Made by a program: the position numbers and the translations under genes. Positions 9,189 through 17,385 of a stretch of 64,000 nt of DNA are shown here, piece by piece; positions within the stretch are counted from its first letter, which is position 1, and each line of letters begins with the position of its first letter. Location of the stretch: assembly GCF_900102795.1 (NCBI RefSeq), contig NZ_FMWG01000014.1, positions 21,427 through 85,426 of the forward strand, in the 5' to 3' direction. The notes under the pieces are model-generated. The model was not told where the DNA came from. It did not search any database and saw only the letters and a program-made list of their open reading frames with translations. This DNA comes from Epibacterium ulvae (GTDB taxonomy: Bacteria > Pseudomonadota > Alphaproteobacteria > Rhodobacterales > Rhodobacteraceae).

Positions 9189-9923
9189 TCAGGAAAGCGA
9201 GCGCCCTTCGACGTAGTGACCGTAAAGCGTGGTGATGACGCTGACTTGGACCATCCCCCAAACGCCTTGGACAAAAAGAAACAAGGGCAGGCCCAAAACT
9301 GGAATCGCCGCGATCGAATCCGCGCTCCGTTCCAATAGAAATGAAACCAAAGAAGAGAGGAGGACCAGTACGAGAATAGCGGTCTCTGCGCCTGTGGTCT
9401 GCCCCCAAGCTTCTTTAATTTTGAGAGGCTTTCCTATCGCTGCAGCTGGCAGGATTATAACCAGCCGATAAAAGCAAAAAGTCACTCCGATAACGATAAA
9501 AAACATCATCACCACCATCATCATTGGCCCAGCAGCCGATCCTATCGTCAAAAAAATACCGAAGGGGATCACACTAACAATCATTAGCAGACACAAAAGC
9601 AGAAAATGGGCAACATAGGACATCATCGGGCCAATCCTAAAAGCGGGTAAGAAAAACAAACCACGATCTTCAAGAAGCACGTAGCGGTGCCAAGCAGTAA
9701 TCCCCCAAACCAATAGAGTAAAAAACATTAACACAATGGCTCCAGCTGACAGTTCTATTTGGACCGAAGACATTGCTTTGCCAGCAGCAGACCCAAAGAA
9801 CCCGACAACGCCTAAGACCCACAGAGCACCGATCGCACTAAGAGGCAGGATGGTCTTGAGCACTTGGGGAAAATTACGCAGCACCATCACAACGGAATGT
9901 TTGAAAATAATGAAACCATGCAT
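9189..9923 (-). CDS. Polytopic membrane protein, unknown function
   Basis: 244 residues with about five or six strongly hydrophobic stretches (for example SAGAIVLMFFTLLVWGITAW and MMVVMMFFIVIGVTFCFY) and short loops, so an inner-membrane protein. I do not recognise a family. It is divergent from argG and lies after ilvA on the minus strand. The ATG at 9923 follows AAGGAGAACC. Intact and codon use resembles neighbours, so likely real. Confidence 0.75.
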   Translation of the reverse strand: MHGFIIFKHSVVMVLRNFPQVLKTILPLSAIGALWVLGVVGFFGSAAGKAMSSVQIELSAGAIVLMFFTLLVWGITAWHRYVLLEDRGLFFLPAFRIGPMMSYVAHFLLLCLLMIVSVIPFGIFLTIGSAAGPMMMVVMMFFIVIGVTFCFYRLVIILPAAAIGKPLKIKEAWGQTTGAETAILVLVLLSSLVSFLLERSADSIAAIPVLGLPLFLFVQGVWGMVQVSVITTLYGHYVEGRSLS

Positions 9924-10055
9924 GATGGTTCTCCTTAGTCTTTCTTAAAAATCTTTGGGCACTATACGAGCGGTTTCGCCACGGAAAACCCTAATTTCCT
10001 TGCCTTGCTCGACAAAACCCGCTACGGCGCGTACGTTCTGACTGAGAGGAAAACC

Positions 10056-11282
10056 ATGTCCGCGCCCAAGAAAGTTGTGCTCGCCTATTCCGGCGGCCTC
10101 GACACCTCGATCATCCTGAAATGGTTGCAGACCGAATATGGCTGCGAAGTTGTGACCTTCACCGCTGACCTTGGTCAGGGCGAAGAGCTGGAACCGGCCC
10201 GTAAAAAGGCTGAAACCCTCGGGATCAAACCGGAAAACATCCATATCGAAGATCTGCGCGAAGAATTTGTTCGCGATTTTGTCTTCCCGATGTTCCGCGC
10301 CAATGCACAATATGAAGGCCTGTATCTGTTGGGCACGTCTATTGCGCGCCCTCTGATTTCCAAACGTCTGGTCGAGATCGCAGAAGCCTGTGGTGCGGAT
10401 GCTGTTTCACATGGCGCAACCGGCAAAGGTAACGATCAGGTTCGTTTTGAACTGGCCGCCTATGCGTTGAACCCTGAAATCACTGTCATCGCGCCTTGGC
10501 GTGAGTGGGATCTGGGAAGCCGTACCAAGCTGATTGAGTTCGCGGAAAAGCATCAAATTCCGATTTCGACAGACAAACGCGGCGAAGCCCCCTTCTCGGT
10601 TGATGCAAACTTGTTGCATACCTCTTCCGAAGGAAAGGTGCTTGAAAACCCGGCTGAGGATGCGCCCGAGTACGTCTACCAGCGCACCGTTCACCCCGAA
10701 GATGCACCAGATACGCCTGAGTTCATCGAAATCGGCTTTGAAAAGGGTGACGCAGTCAGCATCAACGGCGAGGCCTTGAGCCCAGCAACTATTCTGACCC
10801 AGCTGAATGACTACGGCCGCAAGCACGGCATCGGTCGTCTGGATCTGGTCGAGGGTCGCTATGTGGGTATGAAATCCCGCGGTATCTATGAAACCCCTGG
10901 TGGTACCATTTTGCTGGAAGCACACCGCGCAATCGAATCCATCACCATGGACAGTGGCGCGATGCATCTTAAAGATGAGCTGATGCCAAAATACGCCGAG
11001 CTGATCTACAATGGCTACTGGTATTCCCCTGAACGTGAAATGCTACAAGCCGCGATTGACGCCAGCCAAACCCATGTGACCGGGACTGTGCGCCTGAAGC
11101 TGTATAAAGGTCTGGCACGCACCGTAGGTCGCTGGTCTGATCACAGTCTCTATTCCGAAGAGCACGTAACCTTTGAAGAGGATATGGGCGCTTACGATCA
11201 AACCGATGCAGCGGGCTTTATCCAACTGAATGCTCTACGTCTGAAATTGATCGCAATGCGCAACAAACGCGTCGCGAAATAA
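10056..11282 (+). CDS. argG: Argininosuccinate synthase
   Basis: 408 residues from ATG 10056 (GAGAGGAAAACC upstream; the frame extends 17 codons further without similarity). Joins citrulline and aspartate with ATP to argininosuccinate in arginine synthesis. The N-type ATP pyrophosphatase loop AYSGGLDTS is at residues 10-18 and the [15 protein letters not shown] block follows near 120. Full length for the family. Monocistronic, ending in a strong intrinsic terminator at 11292-11327. Confidence 0.97.
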   Translation: MSAPKKVVLAYSGGLDTSIILKWLQTEYGCEVVTFTADLGQGEELEPARKKAETLGIKPENIHIEDLREEFVRDFVFPMFRANAQYEGLYLLGTSIARPLISKRLVEIAEACGADAVSHGATGKGNDQVRFELAAYALNPEITVIAPWREWDLGSRTKLIEFAEKHQIPISTDKRGEAPFSVDANLLHTSSEGKVLENPAEDAPEYVYQRTVHPEDAPDTPEFIEIGFEKGDAVSINGEALSPATILTQLNDYGRKHGIGRLDLVEGRYVGMKSRGIYETPGGTILLEAHRAIESITMDSGAMHLKDELMPKYAELIYNGYWYSPEREMLQAAIDASQTHVTGTVRLKLYKGLARTVGRWSDHSLYSEEHVTFEEDMGAYDQTDAAGFIQLNALRLKLIAMRNKRVAK

Positions 11283-11291
11283 ATCCAAAAG

Positions 11292-11327
11292 AAAAAGCCC
11301 AGCTCGTTCAACAAGCTGGGCTTTTTT
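11292..11327 (+). terminator. Intrinsic terminator of argG
   Basis: Stem AAAAAGCCCAGCT (11292-11304) pairs with AGCTGGGCTTTTTT (11314-11327) around a 9-base loop, with the T run at the 3' side. It starts 9 bases after the argG stop. Because of the A run on the left it could also serve the convergent gene at 11346. Confidence 0.9.
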
Positions 11328-11345
11328 GTGTCTGTGGTGAATGGC

Positions 11346-11834
11346 TTAGTCGTCGTAGGAAATAATGGTCATAACTGCGACCATTACAATCGCGTATGCC
11401 ACGTGACCAACAAGAGCGACCCAAGTGATACCTGAGAAGTTCAGGAAAAACGGCAGGCCTGCCACAGCCGTAATGCCGCCGATCGCAAACACCCACAACC
11501 CTACGCCATAGATCGCTGATGGCAGCAGCCAATGTGTATTCCCCATGATGCGTTGCCAAATGGGGCGGAAAATAAACAGCCATCCAATGGGATATCCAAC
11601 CAATCCAACAAGGTAAAAGTGAACGAAGTAGCCTGCAAAGGTGCTTTTGGGCAAACCAAGCGTGCCCAAGAGGCTTTGTGCCAGCCCATGTGGAGACAAT
11701 GTTGCAAAACCTAAGCTTGGGCTAACCAATTGCCCCCAAAGATCAAAAGCGATTGTTGCAAGCACACCTGAAATGAACATCAGTCCAAGGGTTTCTACGG
11801 TCAGTGCGGGGCGCGTAATTTTATGCTTCATCAT
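11346..11834 (-). CDS. Small polytopic membrane protein (DUF2938/DUF6789-like, tentative)
   Basis: About 162 residues from ATG 11834 (AAGAGATACG upstream). Four hydrophobic segments; conserved-looking features are ATIAFDLWGQL near the N-terminus and a HFYLVGLVGYPIGW segment, which recall the DUF2938/DUF6789 (YagU-like) inner-membrane families. Function unknown. The longer frame upstream is not protein-like. Convergent with argG and divergent from msrA. Confidence 0.75.
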   Translation of the reverse strand: MMKHKITRPALTVETLGLMFISGVLATIAFDLWGQLVSPSLGFATLSPHGLAQSLLGTLGLPKSTFAGYFVHFYLVGLVGYPIGWLFIFRPIWQRIMGNTHWLLPSAIYGVGLWVFAIGGITAVAGLPFFLNFSGITWVALVGHVAYAIVMVAVMTIISYDD

Positions 11835-12063
11835 CGTATCTCTTTTTTGTTTTGTGCGTTTGATCTCCAAATAGGGAGGAAATCGCGAATACAATAGCTC
11901 TTGTAAAACTTCTCTCACCAAGGTGACGATCGCGCAGAAACTGTAACATTCCCCTTTCTCCGTTCAACACAGCTGAACTCTGATAAAACGCTATAACACT
12001 GACGTGAGCACGAATTGCCAAATGCTGTAAACTCATCGAAGTATAGAGCAGGAGGGCCAAATC

Positions 12064-12732
12064 ATGCGGCTATTTTCATCTGCACGTAAACACATGTTAT
12101 TGGGCGGGCTGATCGCTCTGGCATCTTTTGCGCAAGCCAATTCAAGCTCTGCTGGTACCGAGACGCTAACGGTCGCCGGCGGGTGTTTCTGGTGTGTCGA
12201 AAGCGATTTTGAAAGCGTTCCAGGAGTTTTGGATGCGGTCTCGGGCTTTACCGGAGGCACGGTTGATAATCCTACCTATAAACAAGTGACGAAGGGTGGC
12301 ACCGGCCACTATGAAGCGGTCAAGATCACTTTTGATTCTGACAAAGTCAGCCGTGCAAAACTGCTGGATCTGTTTTTCCAGTCCGTTGACCCAACCGATA
12401 GCGGAGGGCAGTTCTGTGACCGTGGTGCATCTTATCGAACAGCTGTTTTCGTCTCAAACACAGAGGAACAAAAGCTAGCTGAAACGGCCGTCCGAAACGC
12501 CCAGCGCGCGCTTGGTCAGACCATTGTAACACCTGTGCTGCAAGCAGGCGCATTTTATCCGGCAGATGCCTATCATCAGGACTACTACAAAGGGTCACGG
12601 TTGGTGATTACGCGCTTTGGCCCCAAGAAACAGTCTGAAGCCTACAAACGCTATCGGGCAGCCTGTGGACGTGATGTACGTGTGCAGCAACTGTGGGGCA
12701 ATGACGCGCCCTTTATCAAAGCACATAAATAA
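12064..12732 (+). CDS. msrA: Peptide methionine (S)-S-oxide reductase, exported form
   Basis: 222 residues. Reduces methionine-S-sulfoxide in proteins. The catalytic motif GGCFWC puts the active Cys at 41; a C-terminal Cys (about 201, in AACGRD) could resolve the disulfide. Unlike the cytoplasmic enzyme it opens with a basic stretch, a hydrophobic core ([12 protein letters not shown]) and a likely cleavage site after AQA (residue 25), so it should act in the periplasm. The ATG follows GCAGGAGGGCC. Ends in an intrinsic terminator. Confidence 0.93.
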   Translation: MRLFSSARKHMLLGGLIALASFAQANSSSAGTETLTVAGGCFWCVESDFESVPGVLDAVSGFTGGTVDNPTYKQVTKGGTGHYEAVKITFDSDKVSRAKLLDLFFQSVDPTDSGGQFCDRGASYRTAVFVSNTEEQKLAETAVRNAQRALGQTIVTPVLQAGAFYPADAYHQDYYKGSRLVITRFGPKKQSEAYKRYRAACGRDVRVQQLWGNDAPFIKAHK

Positions 12733-12741
12733 GAAAGAACC

Positions 12742-12768
12742 GGGCGCTGATCAGCGCCCTTTCTTTTG
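12742..12768 (+). terminator. Intrinsic terminator of msrA
   Basis: A perfect inverted repeat GGGCGCTGATCAGCGCCC (12742-12759) followed by TTTCTTTT, ten bases after the msrA stop. Confidence 0.8.
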
Positions 12769-12889
12769 ACAGCACGTAGATAAGGCGTTTTGGTAGGACT
12801 GATAACCGAACAACCCGCATCACATTGAAAATTGAGCCTTATCGACGAGAGAGCTCCACAGCAAAATGCTCATTTCATAAATTGAATTT

Positions 12890-13765
12890 CTATTCCTTAT
12901 TTTCAACAGGACGGAATTTTTCGACAGCTTCATCAAAGTAGTCAGTCATCTGGATTTGATGTCCAGATACATTTTCGAGTAATTGCATTTCTTCTTCTAT
13001 GCTGGTCACGGGATATGTCCGATCAGCCCACGCATCTACGATCACAGCATCAGGGTTCCATGTATGTGGGTTTGTGATATCGCTGTCGGGATTTCGACCG
13101 ATAACAACCATGGTGTGGTCTGGTCCGTCAGTCAGAGAATAAGGTTGGTCTGTGATGGAGTTGCGGAGTGTTGGGATTTTCATAAGTATACCTGCACTGT
13201 CCAAGTCATTGAGTTTTATCAATTCAGGATTTAGGTCAGGATGATTTTGATTTATTTTCGCAAATGCAATTTTCCCCATTTCGTCGCAATTCCCTGCGAC
13301 CCAGGGTGTTTGATTGTTGGAAAAGTCATTTTTCATTGAACTTTTATAGTAGTCTGAAAGTGCAGTTAAGTCGGCATCTGCAACAATGTTTTTTATTTCT
13401 TTCTTACTTATGGAGTGGGGTGCTTCACTTAAAAATTCAGTAATTTCAAACTCAGATTCATCATCGACAATCTCTCGTAACTTTTCTAATTCTTTGCTAA
13501 TGCGATGTTTATCCCCGTGTTTAAAAGCTCTCGCGTTCTCATCTAGTTTTAGCGTCGAACTATCCCTATTATCAGCTATGACACGCATCACATTTTTAAT
13601 GTATGATATCGTCTCTCGACCAATTTTTTTTCTAATCTTAATGTTGTTATCAATTTCATACGAGTTAGCTTTCCAAGCCTCTGGGAAAGTATTGTTTGAG
13701 GGGTTGTTCACCTCGGCTTTAGTTTGCTCAAATAATTTTTGTTTCTTGTAAGCAGAAGATTTCAA
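12890..13765 (-). CDS. Putative papain-fold cysteine protease/deamidase-like protein (toxin or secreted effector candidate)
   Basis: 291 residues from TTG 13765, in visibly AT-rich DNA. I recognise no named family, but three motifs in the right order fit a papain-like triad: AGNCDEM (Cys160), GPDHTMVVIG (His217) and AVIVDAWAD (Asp244). The same order is known in YopT-like proteases, OspI/PMT-type glutamine deamidases and papain-fold polymorphic toxins. The N-terminal 150 residues are charged and helical; there is no signal peptide or membrane segment. No immunity, chaperone or secretion gene is adjacent. Start is uncertain: coding-like sequence continues in frame to about 13852, where AAGGAG sits, but without ATG/GTG/TTG. 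Activity and secretion are inference. Confidence 0.7.
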   Translation of the reverse strand: MKSSAYKKQKLFEQTKAEVNNPSNNTFPEAWKANSYEIDNNIKIRKKIGRETISYIKNVMRVIADNRDSSTLKLDENARAFKHGDKHRISKELEKLREIVDDESEFEITEFLSEAPHSISKKEIKNIVADADLTALSDYYKSSMKNDFSNNQTPWVAGNCDEMGKIAFAKINQNHPDLNPELIKLNDLDSAGILMKIPTLRNSITDQPYSLTDGPDHTMVVIGRNPDSDITNPHTWNPDAVIVDAWADRTYPVTSIEEEMQLLENVSGHQIQMTDYFDEAVEKFRPVENKE

Positions 13766-14087
13766 AAATGCAGCAGTATTGGAACTTCCTGCTTCAGAAA
13801 AAATTCTTGTTTCAGGTACCGCTGGTTGGGAAGAATGTGTATTTGGGGTGATCTCCTTATTTCTCCAAAAAATTAATAAAATTCTCCAAAATGCACGTAT
13901 ATATATTTTTTATAAATACCTAATAACGCTATGACTAAGCTGGAGGTTTTCGAAAATATAGAGACAATGAAATTGCTGTCGTCAACCAAATTAGAGGTTC
14001 GATCACGCAGGTCTCTGGTGGGTCGTTGAACGCAGGCCGCTTCATACATGATCTTCAAAACTTATAGTAAGCGGCCTGAAAATAGGA
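13766..14087. other. AT-rich intergenic region upstream of the papain-fold gene
   Basis: No convincing gene. It holds the possible 5' extension of the papain-fold gene (13766-13852) with AAGGAG complementary to 13853-13858, two direct copies of TTCTCCAAAA (13861-13870 and 13882-13891), an AT tract at about 13895-13920, and an inverted repeat CAGGCCGCTT/AAGCGGCCTG (14033-14042, 14069-14078) just after the PfkB kinase stop. The inverted repeat lacks a T run, so it is at best a weak terminator. Confidence 0.5.
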
Positions 14088-14960
14088 TCACAACTTGGCT
14101 TTGTTGACCTCATCAAGGGTCGGGATTACATCCGCCGTACCATGGCGCATCACCATCAATGCTCCTGCAACACTTGCTTGTGCCATGGCTTCTTCCATCG
14201 ATAATCCTTGATCCAATCCCGCCAGTACATAACCCGTGAACGTATCTCCGGCCCCGGTGGTATCCACAGCCGTTACCGCATGTGCAGGAACATCCCTAAC
14301 CGTTCCTGAAGCACCTTTGATATGACGTGCCCCTTTTGAGCCAAGAGTGATGATCACATCATCCACGCCCAGCGCATCAGGCGCTTTCCCGGTGCTGGCT
14401 TCAAGCTGCTGTGCTTCAATCTCGTTCAGGATCAGAAAATCAAGATTTGTCAGAACAGCTGCAACCGCCTCCGCTTCAAACGGTGCGGCTGCGTAGCAAA
14501 CCCGCATACCCTTTTCGCGGGCATAGCCCACCGCCTCGGACTGCAAGTTGGTTTCGTTCTGACAGATAAACGTGTCACCGGGACCCGCCATTGATAAAGC
14601 CTGTTTCAGATCTACTTCCTGCAACGCTCTGTTTGCTCCGGGATAGAGAATGATTTGATTTTCACCTCCCGGTTCAACAGCAATGATTGCATGACCTGTC
14701 ACTGTCTCTGATCGCGCCACATGGGCGGTATCAACATCAAAACTGGCCAGCCTGTCATAGGCCCAGTCGCCATCGGGCCCTACCCCACCGATATGGTGCA
14801 CAACACTGCCCGCACGCTGCGCAGCAACGGACATATTTGCGCCTTTGCCACCCAAAAACCGCGAGAAGTTCTGCGCTGCAAGAGTCTCCCCTGCCGCAGG
14901 CATATGCGGCAGGGAATAGATCATATCCAGGTTAATAGAGCCGAGATTCCAGATCGCCAT
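14088..14960 (-). CDS. PfkB-family sugar kinase (ribokinase-like)
   Basis: 290 residues. The PfkB signature 1 is NFSRFLGGKGANMSVAA near 31-47 and signature 2 is DTTGAGDTFTGY with the catalytic base Asp239. Closest in layout to ribokinase (phosphorylates a sugar with ATP in the cytoplasm), but no transporter or regulator is adjacent, so the sugar is unknown. It begins 6 bases after the maeB stop, so it is likely co-transcribed with maeB. Confidence 0.88.
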   Translation of the reverse strand: MAIWNLGSINLDMIYSLPHMPAAGETLAAQNFSRFLGGKGANMSVAAQRAGSVVHHIGGVGPDGDWAYDRLASFDVDTAHVARSETVTGHAIIAVEPGGENQIILYPGANRALQEVDLKQALSMAGPGDTFICQNETNLQSEAVGYAREKGMRVCYAAAPFEAEAVAAVLTNLDFLILNEIEAQQLEASTGKAPDALGVDDVIITLGSKGARHIKGASGTVRDVPAHAVTAVDTTGAGDTFTGYVLAGLDQGLSMEEAMAQASVAGALMVMRHGTADVIPTLDEVNKAKL

Positions 14961-14966
14961 TCAGGA

Positions 14967-17222
14967 TCACCCAATGTTGCTGGCAGCAAGCACCGCCATG
15001 TTCAGGATATCATTGGTGGTTGATGTGGTTGAACAGATCTGGATTGGCTTATCAACGCCTGACAAGATTGGGCCAATCACGGTTGCTCCCCCCATTTCTT
15101 GCATCAGCTTCACCGAAATCGAAGCCGAGTGGCGTGCAGGTACGATCAGGATATTTGCCGGGCCGGACAGGCGCTGGAACGGGTAAGCCTCTTGTGCCTG
15201 TGCATTCAATGCAACATCCACTGTCATCTCACCTTCATACTCAAAATCAACGCCGCGTTGATCCAAAACGGATGGCGCACGGTGCATTTTTTCAGCACGC
15301 TCAGACACTGGATAGCCAAAGGTCGAGAAACTGACAAAAGCCACACGTGGATCAAGACCCATATGGCGTGCAACACCCGCCGCGCGTTCGGCAATATTTG
15401 CCAAATCATTTTCATTGGGCCATTCATGCACCAATGTATCCCCGATCAGCACAATCCGCCCCTTTTGCAGCAGCGCTGTAACACCCGCCGCTCCATGATC
15501 AGCATCGGCATCAAACACATGGTTGATCCGGTCTAAAACATGTGCAGATTTCCGTGTTGCACCAGTCACAAGACCATCGCCATGCCCATGGGCGAGCATC
15601 GCCGCTGAAAAGACGTGACGATCCCGTCCAACCAAGCGATGCACATCTTTCTGATCAAAGCCTTTGCGCTGCAGGCGGTCGTAGATGAAATCTTTATAGA
15701 GATCGAAATGTGGCGTGTTGGCTGCATTCACAACCTCCAACTCGCGTGCGGCGTCTTCTAGCCCGGCTTCTGCCAGCTTTTGTTTCACATCATCGACACG
15801 GCCCACGACAATTGCTTTGCCGAAGCCAGAACGCTGGTAGGTCACGGCAGCGCGCAAGACCCGTGGATCATCTCCTTCCGCAAAGATCATGCGACTTTGA
15901 GAAGCGCGCGCGCGCGCATTCAAGCCGCGCAAAATCGAAGCTGTTGGATCCATACGGCTTTTCAAGTTCAGCTCGTATGCGTCCATGTCGATGATTGGGC
16001 GGCGCGACACACCCGTTTCGATCCCTGCCTTAGCAACCGCGGGAGGAATGCGATGAATCAAACGCGGGTCAAACGGAGTAGGGATAATATAGTCACGACC
16101 AAAAGAGAGCGATTTGCCATAGGCCAATGCCACCTCATCCGGCACATCTTCGCGCGCAAGTTTCGCCAAGGCATGGGCACAGGCAATCTTCATCTCGTCG
16201 TTAATTGCGCGGGCATGAATGTCCAGAGCACCCCGGAACAGATAGGGAAAGCCTAGAACGTTGTTTACCTGATTTGGATAGTCAGAACGCCCAGTGGCCA
16301 CGATCGCATCAACGCGAACCTCATGTGCCTCTTCTGGTGTGATTTCCGGGTCTGGATTGGCCATCGCAAAGATCACTGGATTGTCCGCCATGGATTTCAC
16401 CATGTCTTGGGTCACGGCCCCTTTAACAGACACGCCAAGGAAAACGTCTGCGCCCACCATAGCCTCTTCTAAAGTGCGCAGTTCAGTGGTGACAGCATGG
16501 GCTGATTTCCATTGATTCATCCCCTCGGTACGGCCTTGGTAAATCACACCTTTGGTGTCACAGACGATGCAGTTCTGATGGCGCGCGCCCATCGATTTCA
16601 ACAGCTCAATACAGGCGATCCCCGCAGCCCCTGCACCGTTGAGGACGATTTTCACATCCTCGATCTTTTTGCCAGACAGGTGTAATGCGTTCAAAAGCCC
16701 TGCGGCGCAGATTACTGCAGTGCCGTGCTGATCATCATGGAAGACAGGAATATCCATCTCTTCCTTGAGCTTCTGCTCAATAATAAAACACTCAGGCGCT
16801 TTGATGTCTTCAAGATTGATACCACCGAAAGTAGGGCCCATCAGCTTTACCGCATTGATGAAGGCGTCAGGGTCTTCGGTATCCAATTCGATATCAATAG
16901 AGTTCACATCGGCAAAGCGTTTGAACAGAACCGATTTCCCTTCCATCACCGGTTTTGAGCCCAGCGCACCCAGATTTCCAAGACCCAAAACCGCGGTTCC
17001 GTTTGAAATCACTGCAACCAGATTGCCTTTGTTGGTGTAATCATAGGCTGTTTCGGGATTTTCTGCGATTGCCTCACATGGCACAGCCACACCGGGCGAA
17101 TAGGCCAGTGAAAGATCCCGCTGCGTCGTCATTGGAACAGTTGCATTGATCTCCCATTTTCCGGGAGTTGGGTCCAAGTGAAACGCTAGCGCTTCTTCTT
17201 TGGTGATCTTTGTTTTGGCCAT
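14967..17222 (-). CDS. maeB: NADP-dependent malic enzyme with C-terminal phosphotransacetylase-like domain
   Basis: 751 residues from ATG 17222 (MAKTKITKEEAL), with GGAGAGGA upstream; the frame extends 20 codons further without similarity. Decarboxylates malate to pyruvate with NADP. The malic enzyme part (about 1-430) shows DLSLAYSPGVAVPC, VISNGTAVLGLGNLG and the cofactor loop LNGAGAAGIACIELLKS. The rest (about 430-751) is a phosphate acetyltransferase-like domain, the typical MaeB fusion, generally thought regulatory. Leads an apparent operon with the PfkB kinase; divergent from mutS. Confidence 0.95.
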   Translation of the reverse strand: MAKTKITKEEALAFHLDPTPGKWEINATVPMTTQRDLSLAYSPGVAVPCEAIAENPETAYDYTNKGNLVAVISNGTAVLGLGNLGALGSKPVMEGKSVLFKRFADVNSIDIELDTEDPDAFINAVKLMGPTFGGINLEDIKAPECFIIEQKLKEEMDIPVFHDDQHGTAVICAAGLLNALHLSGKKIEDVKIVLNGAGAAGIACIELLKSMGARHQNCIVCDTKGVIYQGRTEGMNQWKSAHAVTTELRTLEEAMVGADVFLGVSVKGAVTQDMVKSMADNPVIFAMANPDPEITPEEAHEVRVDAIVATGRSDYPNQVNNVLGFPYLFRGALDIHARAINDEMKIACAHALAKLAREDVPDEVALAYGKSLSFGRDYIIPTPFDPRLIHRIPPAVAKAGIETGVSRRPIIDMDAYELNLKSRMDPTASILRGLNARARASQSRMIFAEGDDPRVLRAAVTYQRSGFGKAIVVGRVDDVKQKLAEAGLEDAARELEVVNAANTPHFDLYKDFIYDRLQRKGFDQKDVHRLVGRDRHVFSAAMLAHGHGDGLVTGATRKSAHVLDRINHVFDADADHGAAGVTALLQKGRIVLIGDTLVHEWPNENDLANIAERAAGVARHMGLDPRVAFVSFSTFGYPVSERAEKMHRAPSVLDQRGVDFEYEGEMTVDVALNAQAQEAYPFQRLSGPANILIVPARHSASISVKLMQEMGGATVIGPILSGVDKPIQICSTTSTTNDILNMAVLAASNIG

Positions 17223-17385
17223 GGGGTCTGGGTGTCCTCTCCTACATGCTTCACTCATAGACCAGCAGGCAGAACCTCTCAATCCGGCATGATGAGTTTA
17301 GCGCTCACAGTTCAATGCCAGTTACGGGTTTTCCTTAGTGTCAGGTCACAGTAGAACCATCTACATAGAGTTTGGGGGAAAACCT

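Noticed and set aside
10407..10967. 186-codon minus-strand open frame opposite argG
   Set aside because: Mirror of argG codons, no ribosome site.
13990..14040. tRNA-like TpsiC sequence GGTTCGATC
   Set aside because: Flanking bases cannot form the arm and no other tRNA arms are visible.
13873..14058. 61-residue minus-strand open frame in the AT-rich gap
   Set aside because: No ribosome site, low-complexity translation, overlaps an inverted repeat.
15903..15920. GCGCGCGCGC run in maeB
   Set aside because: Short and explained by Ala-Arg codons; no Z-DNA or repeat claim made.
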